Of a stretch of 64,000 bases of DNA, positions 8,068-16,762 are shown one piece after another. The position numbers were made by a program, and so were the translations under genes. Source of the DNA: Leptolyngbya sp. O-77 (GTDB lineage: Bacteria > Cyanobacteriota > Cyanobacteriia > Elainellales > Elainellaceae); contig NZ_AP017367.1 of the NCBI RefSeq assembly GCF_001548395.1, positions 2,641,001-2,705,000 on the forward strand, read 5' to 3'. The notes under the pieces are model-generated. The model made no database searches. It was not told where the DNA came from and saw nothing but the letters and a program-made list of their open reading frames with translations. Each line of letters opens with the position of its first letter. Positions within the stretch are counted from its first letter, which is position 1.

Positions 8068-9894
8068 TTAGTCTACCTGGGGTCCCGAATTTTGGGTAGA
8101 CTCTGGGCTTGGACTCGAAACGAGGGGAATCTCGATTTCAAAGGTCGTGCCCTCGCCGGGGGCCGAGAGACAGCGCAGTTCGCCACCGTGCTTTTCGACC
8201 ACCACCTGATAGCTAATCGCCAGCCCCAGCCCCGTTCCTTTGCCGACGGGCTTCGTGGTAAAAAACGGGTCAAATAGCCGCTGCTGAACGGCAGGTGGAA
8301 TGCCAGGGCCATTGTCGGCGATCGCCACACACACCCGATCTGCGCCCACCCGCTGCGTCCGAATCAGAATTTTCGGCTCAAACCCTGGTCGCCGCTCCAG
8401 TTCCTCTTCCAGCGCATCCACCGCATTGCTCAGCAGGTTCATAAACACTTGGTTGAGCTGGCCTGCGTAGCACTCGATTTCGGGCAGATCGCCATAGTCT
8501 TTTTCAATGGCGATCGCCACAGATTGCTCGCCGTTCGTTCCCGGCACAGGGCGTGGCTTTAGCCGATTTTGCAAAATCATCAGCGTGCTGTCGATCCCAT
8601 CGTGCAAGTTCACCGCCTTCATCTCGGCTTCGTCCATCCGAGAAAACGTCCGCAGCGACGCGACAATTTTTTGAATGCGATCTGCCCCCACCTTCATGGA
8701 GGCTAGCAGCTTCGGCAAATCCTGCATCAGAAAATCCAGATCCACCTTTTCCGCTTGTTCCTGAATCGTGGAATGCGGTTCGGGATACTGGTGCCGATAG
8801 AGATGGAGGATGTTTAGCAAATCCCGAATGTACCGGCTGGCGTAGGTGAGGTTGCCGTAGATAAAATTTACGGGGTTGTTGATTTCATGCGCCACACCCG
8901 CCACCAACTGACCCAGACTCGACATTTTTTCGTTTTGAATCATCTGGCTCTGGGTGCGCCGTAGTTCGATCAGCGTGTTTTGCAAATCCTGGGTCTTTTG
9001 CCGCAGCTCCGTTTCCGACTGTTGCAGTTTCACTTGGGCCTGCTTTCGCTCGGTGATGTCGCTAATCGTACCCACCATGCGATAGACCTCACCCGCCTCG
9101 TTCTCCACAAACGCGCCGTTGTCTTCTACGTAGATATAGCTGCCGTCTGCTTTGCGAAAGCGATATTCCTCCACTTGGTAGGGCAGCCGCAGTTGCAACG
9201 ATCGCTCTAGCCGCGACAACACAGCGGGCAAATCATCGGGATGCACCCGCTCTTTCCAGCCCTCAAAGCCAAATTGCTGGAACACGTCGGGGCTGTGCCC
9301 GGTGATGCTGGCGATCGCCCCCGCCCAAAGAATCTGCCCCGTCTGAAAGTCGCAGTCATAAATCAACTGACCTGTGCGCTCAGCCACCAACCGAAACCGC
9401 TCCTCGCTTTCCCGCTGCGCCGCCTCCGCCAAGCGGCGCTCAGTAATGTCCATCGCCGTGCCCACCAGCCGGTATACGCGCCCGCTACAATCCTTCAGCG
9501 GATTCAGCGTCGTCAAGAACCAGCGCTCCTTCCCCTGAAAGATCCGCAGTTCCTCATAGGTATACACATCTGCCCGCTCGACACAGGTACGAAATCGCCG
9601 GGCAATCTCACCGCCTTGCTCCGGGCCAAACACCTCCTCCAGCGTCTTGCCAACCACATCCACCGAGCGCTTGCCCACATCCATCTCGCTGATGGGGTTC
9701 CACCCTGCTACGTACAGGTCGCCATTCTCCCGCACGTCGCACACAAACACCGAGAAGTTCACACCCTCATAGATGCTGCGGAGAAACTGCTCCTGCTCCC
9801 GCAGCACGGCATCGGAAGCAACACCCAAATCAGACAGCCTGTCGGCATCTGGGTGCAACCGAGACGTAGAAATAGGCTCAGGCAAGTTTGACAC
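8068..9894 (-). CDS. PAS-PAS sensor histidine kinase
   Basis: The 608-residue protein has no membrane helix and is probably cytoplasmic. In order: PAS/PAC domain 1 (about 30-155, ending VGTAMDITERR), PAS/PAC domain 2 (about 165-285, ending VGTISDITERK), a short coiled coil, a HisKA dimerisation domain with phospho-acceptor His336 in VAGVAHEINNP, and a HATPase domain with the N box (NLLSNAVDAL), DNGPGIP and GTGLGLAIS. The Cys- and Trp-containing PAS pockets give no clear ligand. No response regulator is adjacent, so it is an orphan kinase. The 785-bp region holding the putative oriC lies directly upstream. Confidence 0.9.
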   Translation of the reverse strand: MSNLPEPISTSRLHPDADRLSDLGVASDAVLREQEQFLRSIYEGVNFSVFVCDVRENGDLYVAGWNPISEMDVGKRSVDVVGKTLEEVFGPEQGGEIARRFRTCVERADVYTYEELRIFQGKERWFLTTLNPLKDCSGRVYRLVGTAMDITERRLAEAAQRESEERFRLVAERTGQLIYDCDFQTGQILWAGAIASITGHSPDVFQQFGFEGWKERVHPDDLPAVLSRLERSLQLRLPYQVEEYRFRKADGSYIYVEDNGAFVENEAGEVYRMVGTISDITERKQAQVKLQQSETELRQKTQDLQNTLIELRRTQSQMIQNEKMSSLGQLVAGVAHEINNPVNFIYGNLTYASRYIRDLLNILHLYRHQYPEPHSTIQEQAEKVDLDFLMQDLPKLLASMKVGADRIQKIVASLRTFSRMDEAEMKAVNLHDGIDSTLMILQNRLKPRPVPGTNGEQSVAIAIEKDYGDLPEIECYAGQLNQVFMNLLSNAVDALEEELERRPGFEPKILIRTQRVGADRVCVAIADNGPGIPPAVQQRLFDPFFTTKPVGKGTGLGLAISYQVVVEKHGGELRCLSAPGEGTTFEIEIPLVSSPSPESTQNSGPQVD

Positions 9895-10057
9895 GGCTTA
9901 GGTTCCAGGATGCGGTCGTCATACAAATCTGTTAAGTTGCGTCGAGGGAAATCGAGTCCTGATTGCGGGTCGAACCCGACGGACAGCACTTCCCCCTAAT
10001 GCTTACACCCTTTTGCCACTGGTGTCCGGCTTGGAACACCCCCAATAATCTAATAAT

Positions 10058-10150
10058 CTTAGGACTTACGCGGTTGGATGATTTCTCGCGGGCCGCGCCC
10101 GCGAGAAATCATCCAAAACCCAGCAAACTTATCGCAAGTGCGTAAGCCTG
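10058..10150. mobile_element. Foldback/MITE-like element upstream of oriC region
   Basis: A perfect 20-bp inverted repeat (10074-10093 with 10097-10116) is separated by only three bases. It is enclosed by an outer inverted pair CTTACGC (10065-10071) and GCGTAAG (10140-10146). The outer left end reads TAGGACTTACGC, which resembles terminal repeats of IS630-like elements in cyanobacteria (from memory, unchecked). There is no transposase, so it would be a non-autonomous element. Confidence 0.5.
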
Positions 10151-10251
10151 AATCTAACTCAGGTTTCCCTGAAGCAGGTCAATTTTTTCAAAGTTTTCCA
10201 ACCGTGCTTAAAAGGATTCTAAAGAAAGGCAAAAACTTACTGCCCTCGACC

Positions 10252-10446
10252 TGTGGAAAACCTGTGGATTTCTGTGGAAAACCTGTTGAAACGATCGTGG
10301 AAAGCGGGTTTCGATCGTGGAAAAATCTGGGAATCCCAAGGATGCTGTGGAGAAAGACTGGCGTTTTCCACAAGTTTTCCACAGGTGAGATCAGATTCTG
10401 ATCGAGAGTCGGCCTGTGATCCCCAATTTTTTCCACACTTTCCACA
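10252..10446. other. oriC: Candidate chromosomal replication origin (DnaA-box cluster)
   Basis: Five perfect copies of TTTTCCACA, the cyanobacterial form of the DnaA box, occur in 195 bp: 10252-10260 and 10273-10281 (minus), and 10364-10372, 10375-10383 and 10429-10437 (plus). Near matches add AAATCCACA (10263-10271, minus), TTTTCCACG (10316-10324, minus), CTTTCCACG (10296-10304, minus), TTCTCCACA (10346-10354, minus) and CTTTCCACA (10438-10446, plus). The boxes switch orientation from minus to plus across the cluster. dnaN follows 233 bp downstream, the arrangement known for Synechococcus elongatus. A possible unwinding stretch (ATCTTTAAATAACTTT, near 10470) lies beside it. No dnaA gene is in the window. 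Confidence 0.8.
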
Positions 10447-10679
10447 GCCCCTACTACTACCCTTTCTATCTTTAAATAACTTTCCGAACCCGCTCCAAGA
10501 GAGCGCTTGTTTGCCCACTTGTTTGCCCAGTTTAAACCTGACGGGCAACGGTGCTAGGATGACGTTCCAACCCTTTTGGAGATCGGCTGTCGATTGGCGC
10601 TTTGACTATAGGGTTCCCAAAGGGTTCCCCAGTTTACTGCTCCGCAAACCCGCCCGCTGAGTTCTTTTTTGTTCCCGCC

Positions 10680-11831
10680 ATGAAATTTATCTGCCCACAG
10701 AGCGAACTCAATGCCCACTTGTCTTTGGTGAGCCGTGCTGTGCCCTCAAATCCGAGCCATCCGGTGCTAGCAAACGTACTGATACACGCGGACGAAGACA
10801 AGCAGGAAATCAGCCTGACAGGGTTTGACCTGAGCCTGGGAGTGCAGACAAGCTTTGCGGCGCAGGTGCAGGAAGGGGGGCTGCTGACCTTGCCGGCCAA
10901 GCTTCTCAGCGATATCGTATCGCGCCTGCCCAATGAAGAAATCACCCTCAGTACAGAGGCAGACAGCAGCCTGGCCACGCTGACCTCGGCGCTGGGGCGC
11001 TATCAGGTGCAGGGACTTGACGCGACAGAGTATCCCGAACTGCCGACAGTGGAAACAGGCGAAGCGGTGTATTTGCCGGTGGAGCAACTGATTGATGGGC
11101 TGCGGGGGGCGCTGTTTGCGGCTAGCACGGATGAAACCAAGCAAGTGCTGACGGGAGTGCATATGGCGGTGGCGGCAAATGAGATGGAGTTTGCGGCGAC
11201 GGATGGGCATCGGCTGTCGGTAGTCAATACGGTGAAGTCAGAGATGGCAGGTGAAGGAGACGATGCCGAAACCGAGGTGGCGTTTGATGTGACGGTTCCT
11301 GGTAAGGCGCTGCGGGAGCTGGAGCGGATGTTGCAACTGCACCCGGCCGGGGAGGCGATCGCCCTCCGGTTTGACCAGGGGCAACTGCTGTTTCAGTGGG
11401 ACAATCAGCGCCTCACCAGTCGCCTGCTGGAAGGGCAGTATCCCAACTATCGCCAGTTGATTCCTCGTCAGTTTTCGCGCCAGATGACCGTCGAGCGCAA
11501 GCTGCTGATTGGGGCGCTGGAGCGTATTTCCGTACTGGCCGACAAGAAAAACAACATCGTGAAATTTAGCCTGGACACAGCAGGGCAAGAAGTGGTCATT
11601 TCTGTCGATGCGCCAGACGTGGGTAGCGGTCGCGAGGCGCTTCCAGCTCAGATCTCTGGTGATAGTTTAGATATTGCCTTCAACGTCCGCTATCTGCTGG
11701 AAGGGCTGAAGGTGCTGAACACAAGTGAGGTGCAGATGCAGTGCAACACTGCGACGAGTCCGGCGATTCTAACGCCGCTGGGGGGATTGAAAATGACCTA
11801 CCTGGTGATGCCGATTCAAATCCGGAGTTGA
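10680..11831 (+). CDS. dnaN: DNA polymerase III beta sliding clamp
   Basis: The protein forms the ring clamp that keeps the replicative polymerase on DNA. It has 383 residues in three clamp folds (about 1-120, 130-255, 257-383). Recognisable segments are MKFICPQSELNAHLSLVSRAVP at the start, ATDGHRLSVV in the middle domain, and the C-terminal YLVMPIQIRS, matching the usual MPMRL-type end next to the peptide-binding groove. ATG 10680 is chosen; the frame is open upstream to 10602, but those residues are unlike the family. Location just after the DnaA-box cluster supports an origin here. Confidence 0.96.
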   Translation: MKFICPQSELNAHLSLVSRAVPSNPSHPVLANVLIHADEDKQEISLTGFDLSLGVQTSFAAQVQEGGLLTLPAKLLSDIVSRLPNEEITLSTEADSSLATLTSALGRYQVQGLDATEYPELPTVETGEAVYLPVEQLIDGLRGALFAASTDETKQVLTGVHMAVAANEMEFAATDGHRLSVVNTVKSEMAGEGDDAETEVAFDVTVPGKALRELERMLQLHPAGEAIALRFDQGQLLFQWDNQRLTSRLLEGQYPNYRQLIPRQFSRQMTVERKLLIGALERISVLADKKNNIVKFSLDTAGQEVVISVDAPDVGSGREALPAQISGDSLDIAFNVRYLLEGLKVLNTSEVQMQCNTATSPAILTPLGGLKMTYLVMPIQIRS

Positions 11832-12071
11832 AATACCTCCAGTTGAAAAAGAACTTGCTCAATTGGTCGTATCCAAGGGGTTTACACTTTGCTGGGAAAT
11901 GAGGGGCGATCGCCAAAAGCAGCGCTAAAGATGTAGCGAGCAAGATAAAGTGGGGCGATCGCCCATTCTGTCTAGGTCAGATGTTAGCGTTAAGAAGCAG
12001 AGGGTCGTCTTGTTCTTGAATGCTGTTCTTGAATACATAACCTGCTCGCGACCCTGCTTGCGGTTTCGCTA

Positions 12072-12932
12072 ATGTTTCGGATTGGCTGCGCGATTTGGGC
12101 ATATAAAGACTGGGTGGGCGAGTTGTATCCCAACGGGAGTCGGCCGGCAGATTTTCTGCGGCTTTATGGGCAGCGGTTTACGACCGTGGAGGGCAACACC
12201 ACTTTTTATTCCACGCCCGACGAGCAGACCGTGCAGCGTTGGGCAATGGACACGCCTGCGGGGTTTCACTTTTGCCCCAAGCTGCCGCGCGATGTGTCTC
12301 ATCAGGGCTTGCTGGCTCCGCGACTGCCAGCGGCGATCGCCTTTTTGGATCGCATGGCAGGGCTGGGCGATCGCCTTGGCCCGATGTTTCTCCAGCTTCC
12401 GCCCAGCTATAGCCCTGCCCAGCAAGACGACCTGCGCGCATTTCTGGAAGGTTGGCCCCACGACCGCGCCGAATTAGCCGTTGAAGTCCGTCATCTGGAC
12501 TGGTTTCGTGAGGCCAATACGATCGAGCTAACGTATCTACTGGCAGACTACAACACGAGTCGCGTCTTACTCGACACGCGCCCGATTTACGACTGTCCCG
12601 ATGACCCCCAGATCGAGTCGGAGCGCAAGAAACCCCGCGTCCCGCTCCACAAAACCCTCACCACTGATGCGGTGCTGATTCGCTACATCAGCCATCCCAG
12701 TCTCGACTTTAACGAACCTTATTTTCAAGATTGGGCGCGGCAAATCACCGCATGGCTGCAAGCCGATAAACGAGTTTACTTATTTGTCCATTGCCCTGTG
12801 GAGGAACATTCTCCCCGCAACGCCAGACAGTTTCAGTATTGGCTAGAGCAGGCGGGCGCACCTGTGCCACCCCTGCCCTGGGATGCGATCGCCCAACCGC
12901 CCGAAGAACCGCAGCAGTTGAGCCTGTTTTGA
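12072..12932 (+). CDS. DUF72 family protein (YecE-like TIM barrel)
   Basis: The 286-residue protein matches DUF72 along its length: IGCAIWAYKDWVGELYP at the start, YGQRFTTVEGNTTFYSTP, the FHFCPKLPRDVSH strand, FLQLPPSYSP, and AVEVRHLDWF. Late in the protein VYLFVHCPVEEHSPRNAR replaces the usual Asn-rich end of the barrel. The family is widespread and its activity is unknown to me. It is separated from dnaN by 240 bp and from the UbiA gene by about 45 bp, so it may be read together with the latter. Confidence 0.88.
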   Translation: MFRIGCAIWAYKDWVGELYPNGSRPADFLRLYGQRFTTVEGNTTFYSTPDEQTVQRWAMDTPAGFHFCPKLPRDVSHQGLLAPRLPAAIAFLDRMAGLGDRLGPMFLQLPPSYSPAQQDDLRAFLEGWPHDRAELAVEVRHLDWFREANTIELTYLLADYNTSRVLLDTRPIYDCPDDPQIESERKKPRVPLHKTLTTDAVLIRYISHPSLDFNEPYFQDWARQITAWLQADKRVYLFVHCPVEEHSPRNARQFQYWLEQAGAPVPPLPWDAIAQPPEEPQQLSLF

Positions 12933-12975
12933 TAAGCCTGTTTTGATAAGTCTCTTTTAATGAGCCTGTTTGAGT

Positions 12976-13962
12976 ATGAACCGCTGGTGGATTTACCAAA
13001 AAGAACGCTTTCCCCTTTTGACCAACGGGCTGCTGATTGCGGCGTTTGCGGCGGGGGCGGTGGGCTATGGGGCGCTGGTGCGGGGGGCGGCGGCGTTTCC
13101 AGGGGTTGCATGGGCAATCGCCTTTCCCTGCCTGTTTCTGTTCTTCCTGCAATTGCGCGTCGCCGATGAATTTAAAGATGCTGACACCGATCGCCAGTTT
13201 CGCCCCTATCGCCCCGTGCCGCGCGGGTTGGTGACGCTGACGGAGTTGGGTTGGGTGGCGATCGCCGCAGGTGTGCTGCAATTGGGACTGTCACTCGCTG
13301 TCGGGCGATCGCTGGTGGGAATGCTAGGACTGGTGTGGGCATATCTGGGGCTGATGACCCGCGAGTTTTTTGCCCCGCGCTGGCTCAAGGCGCGGCCCGT
13401 GGCCTATCTGCTGTCCCACGCGGTGATTTTGCCGCTGATGGCGGGGTTTGCGATGGCGTGTGACTGGGCGATCGCCCAGGCTGCACCCGACTGGCGAATG
13501 CTCTGGTTTTGCGGGGTCAGCTATTTCATGAGTCTGGCCATCGAAATCGGCCGCAAAATTCGCGCTCCCCAGGACGAAGAACCCGGCGTGGAAACTTATA
13601 CCGCGCTGTGGGGCTTGCAGCGAGCCGCGATCGCCTGGCTGACGGTGATCTGGCTGATGGCGATCGCCACGCTTATGGCCGCCCACGCCGTTGGCATCCT
13701 GCCCCTGGTCGTCCTGGCTGTGCTGCCCTTGCTCACCCTGGCAATGGTCGCCACCTGGCGCTTCCTCGCCCGCCCTGTTCCTACCTGGGCAGAGGCCTTC
13801 CAGGGCGTGACAGGCTTCTGGGTTCTCGGCATCTGCCTGATCCTGGGGACTAGTGCCGTTCTGGGGTGCGGTAGGGAATGGTGGAGGGGGGAAGAGAGAA
13901 GAATGAAGAATGAAGAACGAAGAATGAAGAATGAAGAACGAAGAATGAAGAACGAAGAATGA
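12976..13962 (+). CDS. UbiA-family prenyltransferase-like membrane protein with repeat-encoded tail
   Basis: The 328-residue protein has about eight membrane helices. The first aspartate motif is visible as D64-x3-D68-x3-D72 followed by RPYRPVPRG, the metal/diphosphate site of UbiA enzymes. The second motif is less standard (RKIRAPQDEEPGVETYTALWG, acidic residues displaced). Such enzymes join a prenyl diphosphate to an aromatic or lipid acceptor; no substrate can be assigned. ATG 12976 is preferred to the TTG at 12970. The last about 22 residues are three copies of RRMKNEE encoded by a heptamer DNA array that begins at 13891, so the native C-terminus was probably near residue 305. It heads the 12.9-19.9 kb set. 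Confidence 0.75.
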   Translation: MNRWWIYQKERFPLLTNGLLIAAFAAGAVGYGALVRGAAAFPGVAWAIAFPCLFLFFLQLRVADEFKDADTDRQFRPYRPVPRGLVTLTELGWVAIAAGVLQLGLSLAVGRSLVGMLGLVWAYLGLMTREFFAPRWLKARPVAYLLSHAVILPLMAGFAMACDWAIAQAAPDWRMLWFCGVSYFMSLAIEIGRKIRAPQDEEPGVETYTALWGLQRAAIAWLTVIWLMAIATLMAAHAVGILPLVVLAVLPLLTLAMVATWRFLARPVPTWAEAFQGVTGFWVLGICLILGTSAVLGCGREWWRGEERRMKNEERRMKNEERRMKNEE

Positions 13963-14015
13963 AGAACGAAGAACGAAGAACGAAGAACGAAGAACGAAGA
14001 ACGAAGAACGAAGAG
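13891..14015 (+). repeat. GAAGAAC/GAAGAAT heptamer tandem array (STRR)
   Basis: About sixteen tandem copies of a 7-bp unit, GAAGAAT or GAAGAAC, become uniform (GAAGAAC) toward the right. The array starts inside the UbiA reading frame and runs past its stop at 13962. The strand is purely purine-rich apart from C or T at one position. Confidence 0.9.
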
Positions 14016-14026
14016 ATTCCATTTTC

Positions 14027-14137
14027 GTTAGTGTCCCGATTTATTCGCCACCCTCAAAATGACCAATCAAGAGCAACCATGCTGTAAGGGTTTCAGCGAT
14101 TGCCAGATCGAGGTGGCGAAAAACTAAGGACACTAAC
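14027..14137. mobile_element. 111-bp MITE with 26-bp interrupted terminal inverted repeats
   Basis: The left end GTTAGTGTCC (14027-14036), seven unpaired bases and TTCGCCACC (14044-14052) are mirrored by GGTGGCGAA (14112-14120), seven bases and GGACACTAAC (14128-14137). The central 59 bases have no reading frame. TA dinucleotides sit at both edges of the GTGTCC ends, as expected for an IS630/mariner-type TA target. It lies between two halves of an inverted heptamer array. Confidence 0.75.
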
Positions 14138-14141
14138 CCAT

Positions 14142-14167
14142 TTTTCGTTTTTCGTTCTTCGTTCTTC
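14142..14167 (-). repeat. Heptamer array in inverse orientation
   Basis: TTCGTTCTTCGTTCTTC at 14151-14167 is the exact complement of units in the array at 13891-14015. A transcript crossing the region could fold the two arrays together with the MITE in the loop, which may weaken read-through into the dikinase gene. Confidence 0.75.
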
Positions 14168-14191
14168 CATTTTTTCCTCTCCCCCTCCCTT

Positions 14192-16762
14192 ATGTCTTTT
14201 ATTCTCTTTTCCGCTGACCCCGACCTCCTGCCTGATCAACTCGGCGGCAAGGCGCGATCGCTCTACGCTTTGCAGCATTCGGCAACGGGCGAGTTTCCGA
14301 TTCCGGAGTGGTTTGTGGTGTCGCCGGAAGCGTTTTTGGTGGGCCAGGGGGTGGCGCTGACGGAACCGGTGAAGGCGGAACTGAGTGCGGCGATCGCCCG
14401 CTTGTGTCCCCAAGGGGAACTCGTCGCCGTGCGATCGTCGGCGGTGGAGGAGGATGGCGCAACGCTGTCGTTTGCGGGGCAGCTAGAGAGCTATTTGTTT
14501 GTGCCACCGGAGCAGGTGGGCGATCGGATTGTGCAGGTGTGGCAATCGGCGACGAGCGATTCCGAAACGGATCGCGCTGCGAATCGCCTGCTGGCCTATC
14601 GCCGCGAGCATGGGCTAACGGAACCGCCTCCGCCGCCGGCTGTGCTGGTGCAGCGCATGGTCAATGCAGAAGTGGCGGGTGTCGCCTTTAGCGCCAACCC
14701 GATTACCCATCAGCGGAGCGTGGCGGTGGTGTCGGCAGTGCGGGGCGTGGGTGAAAAACTGGTCTCTGGCGAATCCGATGCCGACACCTGGACGGTCAAC
14801 CGGGACGGCGAAATTCTCTCAGCGCAACTGCAAGACCCGGCAAATCCCGTGCTGACTCCAGCGCAGGTGCGCGAAATCGCCCAGCTCGCCCGCCGCGCCG
14901 AGCGACACTTTGCCCGCCCGCAGGATATCGAATGGGCGATCGCCCAGGGCCGGCTTTACCTGCTGCAATCGCGCCCCATCACCACCCTGCGCGGCCAGCC
15001 CGACCCCGACGATCGCCTGGTCATTTGGGACAACAGCAACATCGCCGAAAGCTATGGCGGCATCACCACGCCGCTCACGTTTTCCTTTGCCCGCCGCGCC
15101 TACGAAGCGGTGTATCGGGAGTTTTGCCGGATGATGGGCGTGTCTGAAACGGCTATTTTGCAACACGACAACACCTTCCGCTGTATGTTGGGTCTGGTGC
15201 AGGGGCGCATCTATTACAACCTGCTGAATTGGTATCGCGTGCTGGCGCTGCTGCCCGGATTCCAGGTGAATCGCCGCTTTATGGAACAGATGATGGGCGT
15301 AAAGGAGGAGCTACCCGCCGATGTACTCGCCACGCTCCACCAAGCCACCGCCCAGGATAAGCTACGCGACAGCCTGCGCCTGGTCAAAACGCTGCTGGGA
15401 CTGGTGAAAAATTATCTGACCTTACCCAGGCAAATTCGCCGCTTTTATAGTCGTCTGGATGAGGCGCTTAGCCTGCCCGTCGAGTCGCTAGACACCCGCA
15501 GTGCCGAAGAACTCGTCGCCCACTACTACGACTTAGAGCGCCAGCTTTTGACCCGCTGGGATGCGCCCCTTGTGAACGACTTCTTCGCCATGATCTTCTA
15601 CGGTGTGCTGCGAAAGCTGACTGCTGCCTGGTGCAACGACACCGCCGGAACCCTGCAAAACGACTTGATCAGCGGCGAGGGCGGCATGATCAGCGCCGAA
15701 CCCGCCCGCCGCATCCAGTACATGGCGCACACCGCCGCCCAGTCGCCTGCCCTCGTCGCCCTGCTGCAAACAGGCTCCCTCCCCGAAATTCGCGCCAAAC
15801 TCGCCGCCTTTCCCGCCTTCCAGGCGCAATACGAAGACTATTTGGCAAAATTTGGCGATCGCTGTCTGGAAGAACTGAAGCTCGAAAGCCCTACCTTGCA
15901 GGACGATCCGCTGATGCTCCTGCGCTCTGTGGGCAGTTTGGCAGCCGTCGAGAGCCAGCGCTCAGACAAGACGGAGCCGCCCGTCGCATCCTCCCAACCC
16001 TCGCTGCGATACCGCGCTGAAACCCAAGTTCGCCAATCGCTCCAATTTTCTCCCCTAAAACGCATCTTCTTCCACTGGGTGCTTCAGAATGCCAGGGCGC
16101 GAGTGCGCGATCGCGAAAATTTGCGCTTCGAGCGGACTCGCGTGTTTGGGCGGGTGCGGCGCATTGCCGTGGAACTGGGTCGCCGCTTTTATGCTGAGGG
16201 CTGGCTAGATGATCCCCGCGATGTCTTTTATCTGGAGCTAGAGGAGCTCTTGGGCAAGCTCGACGGCACGGCCACCTGCCACGACCTGAAGGGACTGGTG
16301 CGCGTCCGTCGCGCCGAATTTGACCGCTACCGAGAATTGCCTCCACCGGGCGATCGCCTCCAGTTGCCAACTCCCCAACCCGCCAGTTCTCCACAACCGC
16401 AAAACGCCAGCACTCTACAAGGACTGGGCTGTTGCCCCGGCCGCGTCCGCGCTCCGGTGCAGGTCATCACTGACCCCAAAACTGCCGTGCTAAAACCAGG
16501 CAGCATCCTGGTGGCCGAGCGCACCGATCCGGGCTGGATCATGCTGTTTCCGGCGGCGGCGGGCGTATTGGTAGAAAGGGGCAGTCTGCTGTCCCACGCG
16601 GCGATTGTGGCGCGGGAGATGGGCATTCCGGCGATCGTGTCGATTCCGGGCGTGACCACGGCGCTGCAAACGGGCGACTGGGTGGAAATGGACGGCAGCA
16701 CGGGAACCATTTTGCGGGTTGTGGCCGTCGAAGCGTCTCAGGAGGGCGCAGGCGTATGTTGA
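14192..16762 (+). CDS. PEP-synthase-related dikinase (ATP-grasp + phosphohistidine domain)
   Basis: The 856-residue protein has an N-terminal PPDK/PEP-synthase ATP-grasp domain (about 1-270) with GGKARSLYALQ, VRSSAVEEDGATLSFAGQ, and LLQSRPITTL closing it. A long middle region (about 280-760) has no recognised family. The C-terminal swivelling domain has phosphoacceptor His802 in LLSHAAIVAREMGIPAIV. There is no PEP/pyruvate TIM barrel after the His domain. That order and length match rifampicin phosphotransferase rather than PpsA, so it probably moves the beta-phosphate of ATP to a hydroxyl of an unknown substrate. Its 3' end overlaps the DUF3419 gene by 7 bp. No clear ribosome site precedes the ATG, which follows a pyrimidine run. 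Confidence 0.8.
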   Translation: MSFILFSADPDLLPDQLGGKARSLYALQHSATGEFPIPEWFVVSPEAFLVGQGVALTEPVKAELSAAIARLCPQGELVAVRSSAVEEDGATLSFAGQLESYLFVPPEQVGDRIVQVWQSATSDSETDRAANRLLAYRREHGLTEPPPPPAVLVQRMVNAEVAGVAFSANPITHQRSVAVVSAVRGVGEKLVSGESDADTWTVNRDGEILSAQLQDPANPVLTPAQVREIAQLARRAERHFARPQDIEWAIAQGRLYLLQSRPITTLRGQPDPDDRLVIWDNSNIAESYGGITTPLTFSFARRAYEAVYREFCRMMGVSETAILQHDNTFRCMLGLVQGRIYYNLLNWYRVLALLPGFQVNRRFMEQMMGVKEELPADVLATLHQATAQDKLRDSLRLVKTLLGLVKNYLTLPRQIRRFYSRLDEALSLPVESLDTRSAEELVAHYYDLERQLLTRWDAPLVNDFFAMIFYGVLRKLTAAWCNDTAGTLQNDLISGEGGMISAEPARRIQYMAHTAAQSPALVALLQTGSLPEIRAKLAAFPAFQAQYEDYLAKFGDRCLEELKLESPTLQDDPLMLLRSVGSLAAVESQRSDKTEPPVASSQPSLRYRAETQVRQSLQFSPLKRIFFHWVLQNARARVRDRENLRFERTRVFGRVRRIAVELGRRFYAEGWLDDPRDVFYLELEELLGKLDGTATCHDLKGLVRVRRAEFDRYRELPPPGDRLQLPTPQPASSPQPQNASTLQGLGCCPGRVRAPVQVITDPKTAVLKPGSILVAERTDPGWIMLFPAAAGVLVERGSLLSHAAIVAREMGIPAIVSIPGVTTALQTGDWVEMDGSTGTILRVVAVEASQEGAGVC

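Noticed and set aside
13891..14015. Possible CRISPR array
   Set aside because: The unit is seven bases with no spacers, so this is a tandem repeat; no cas gene is present.
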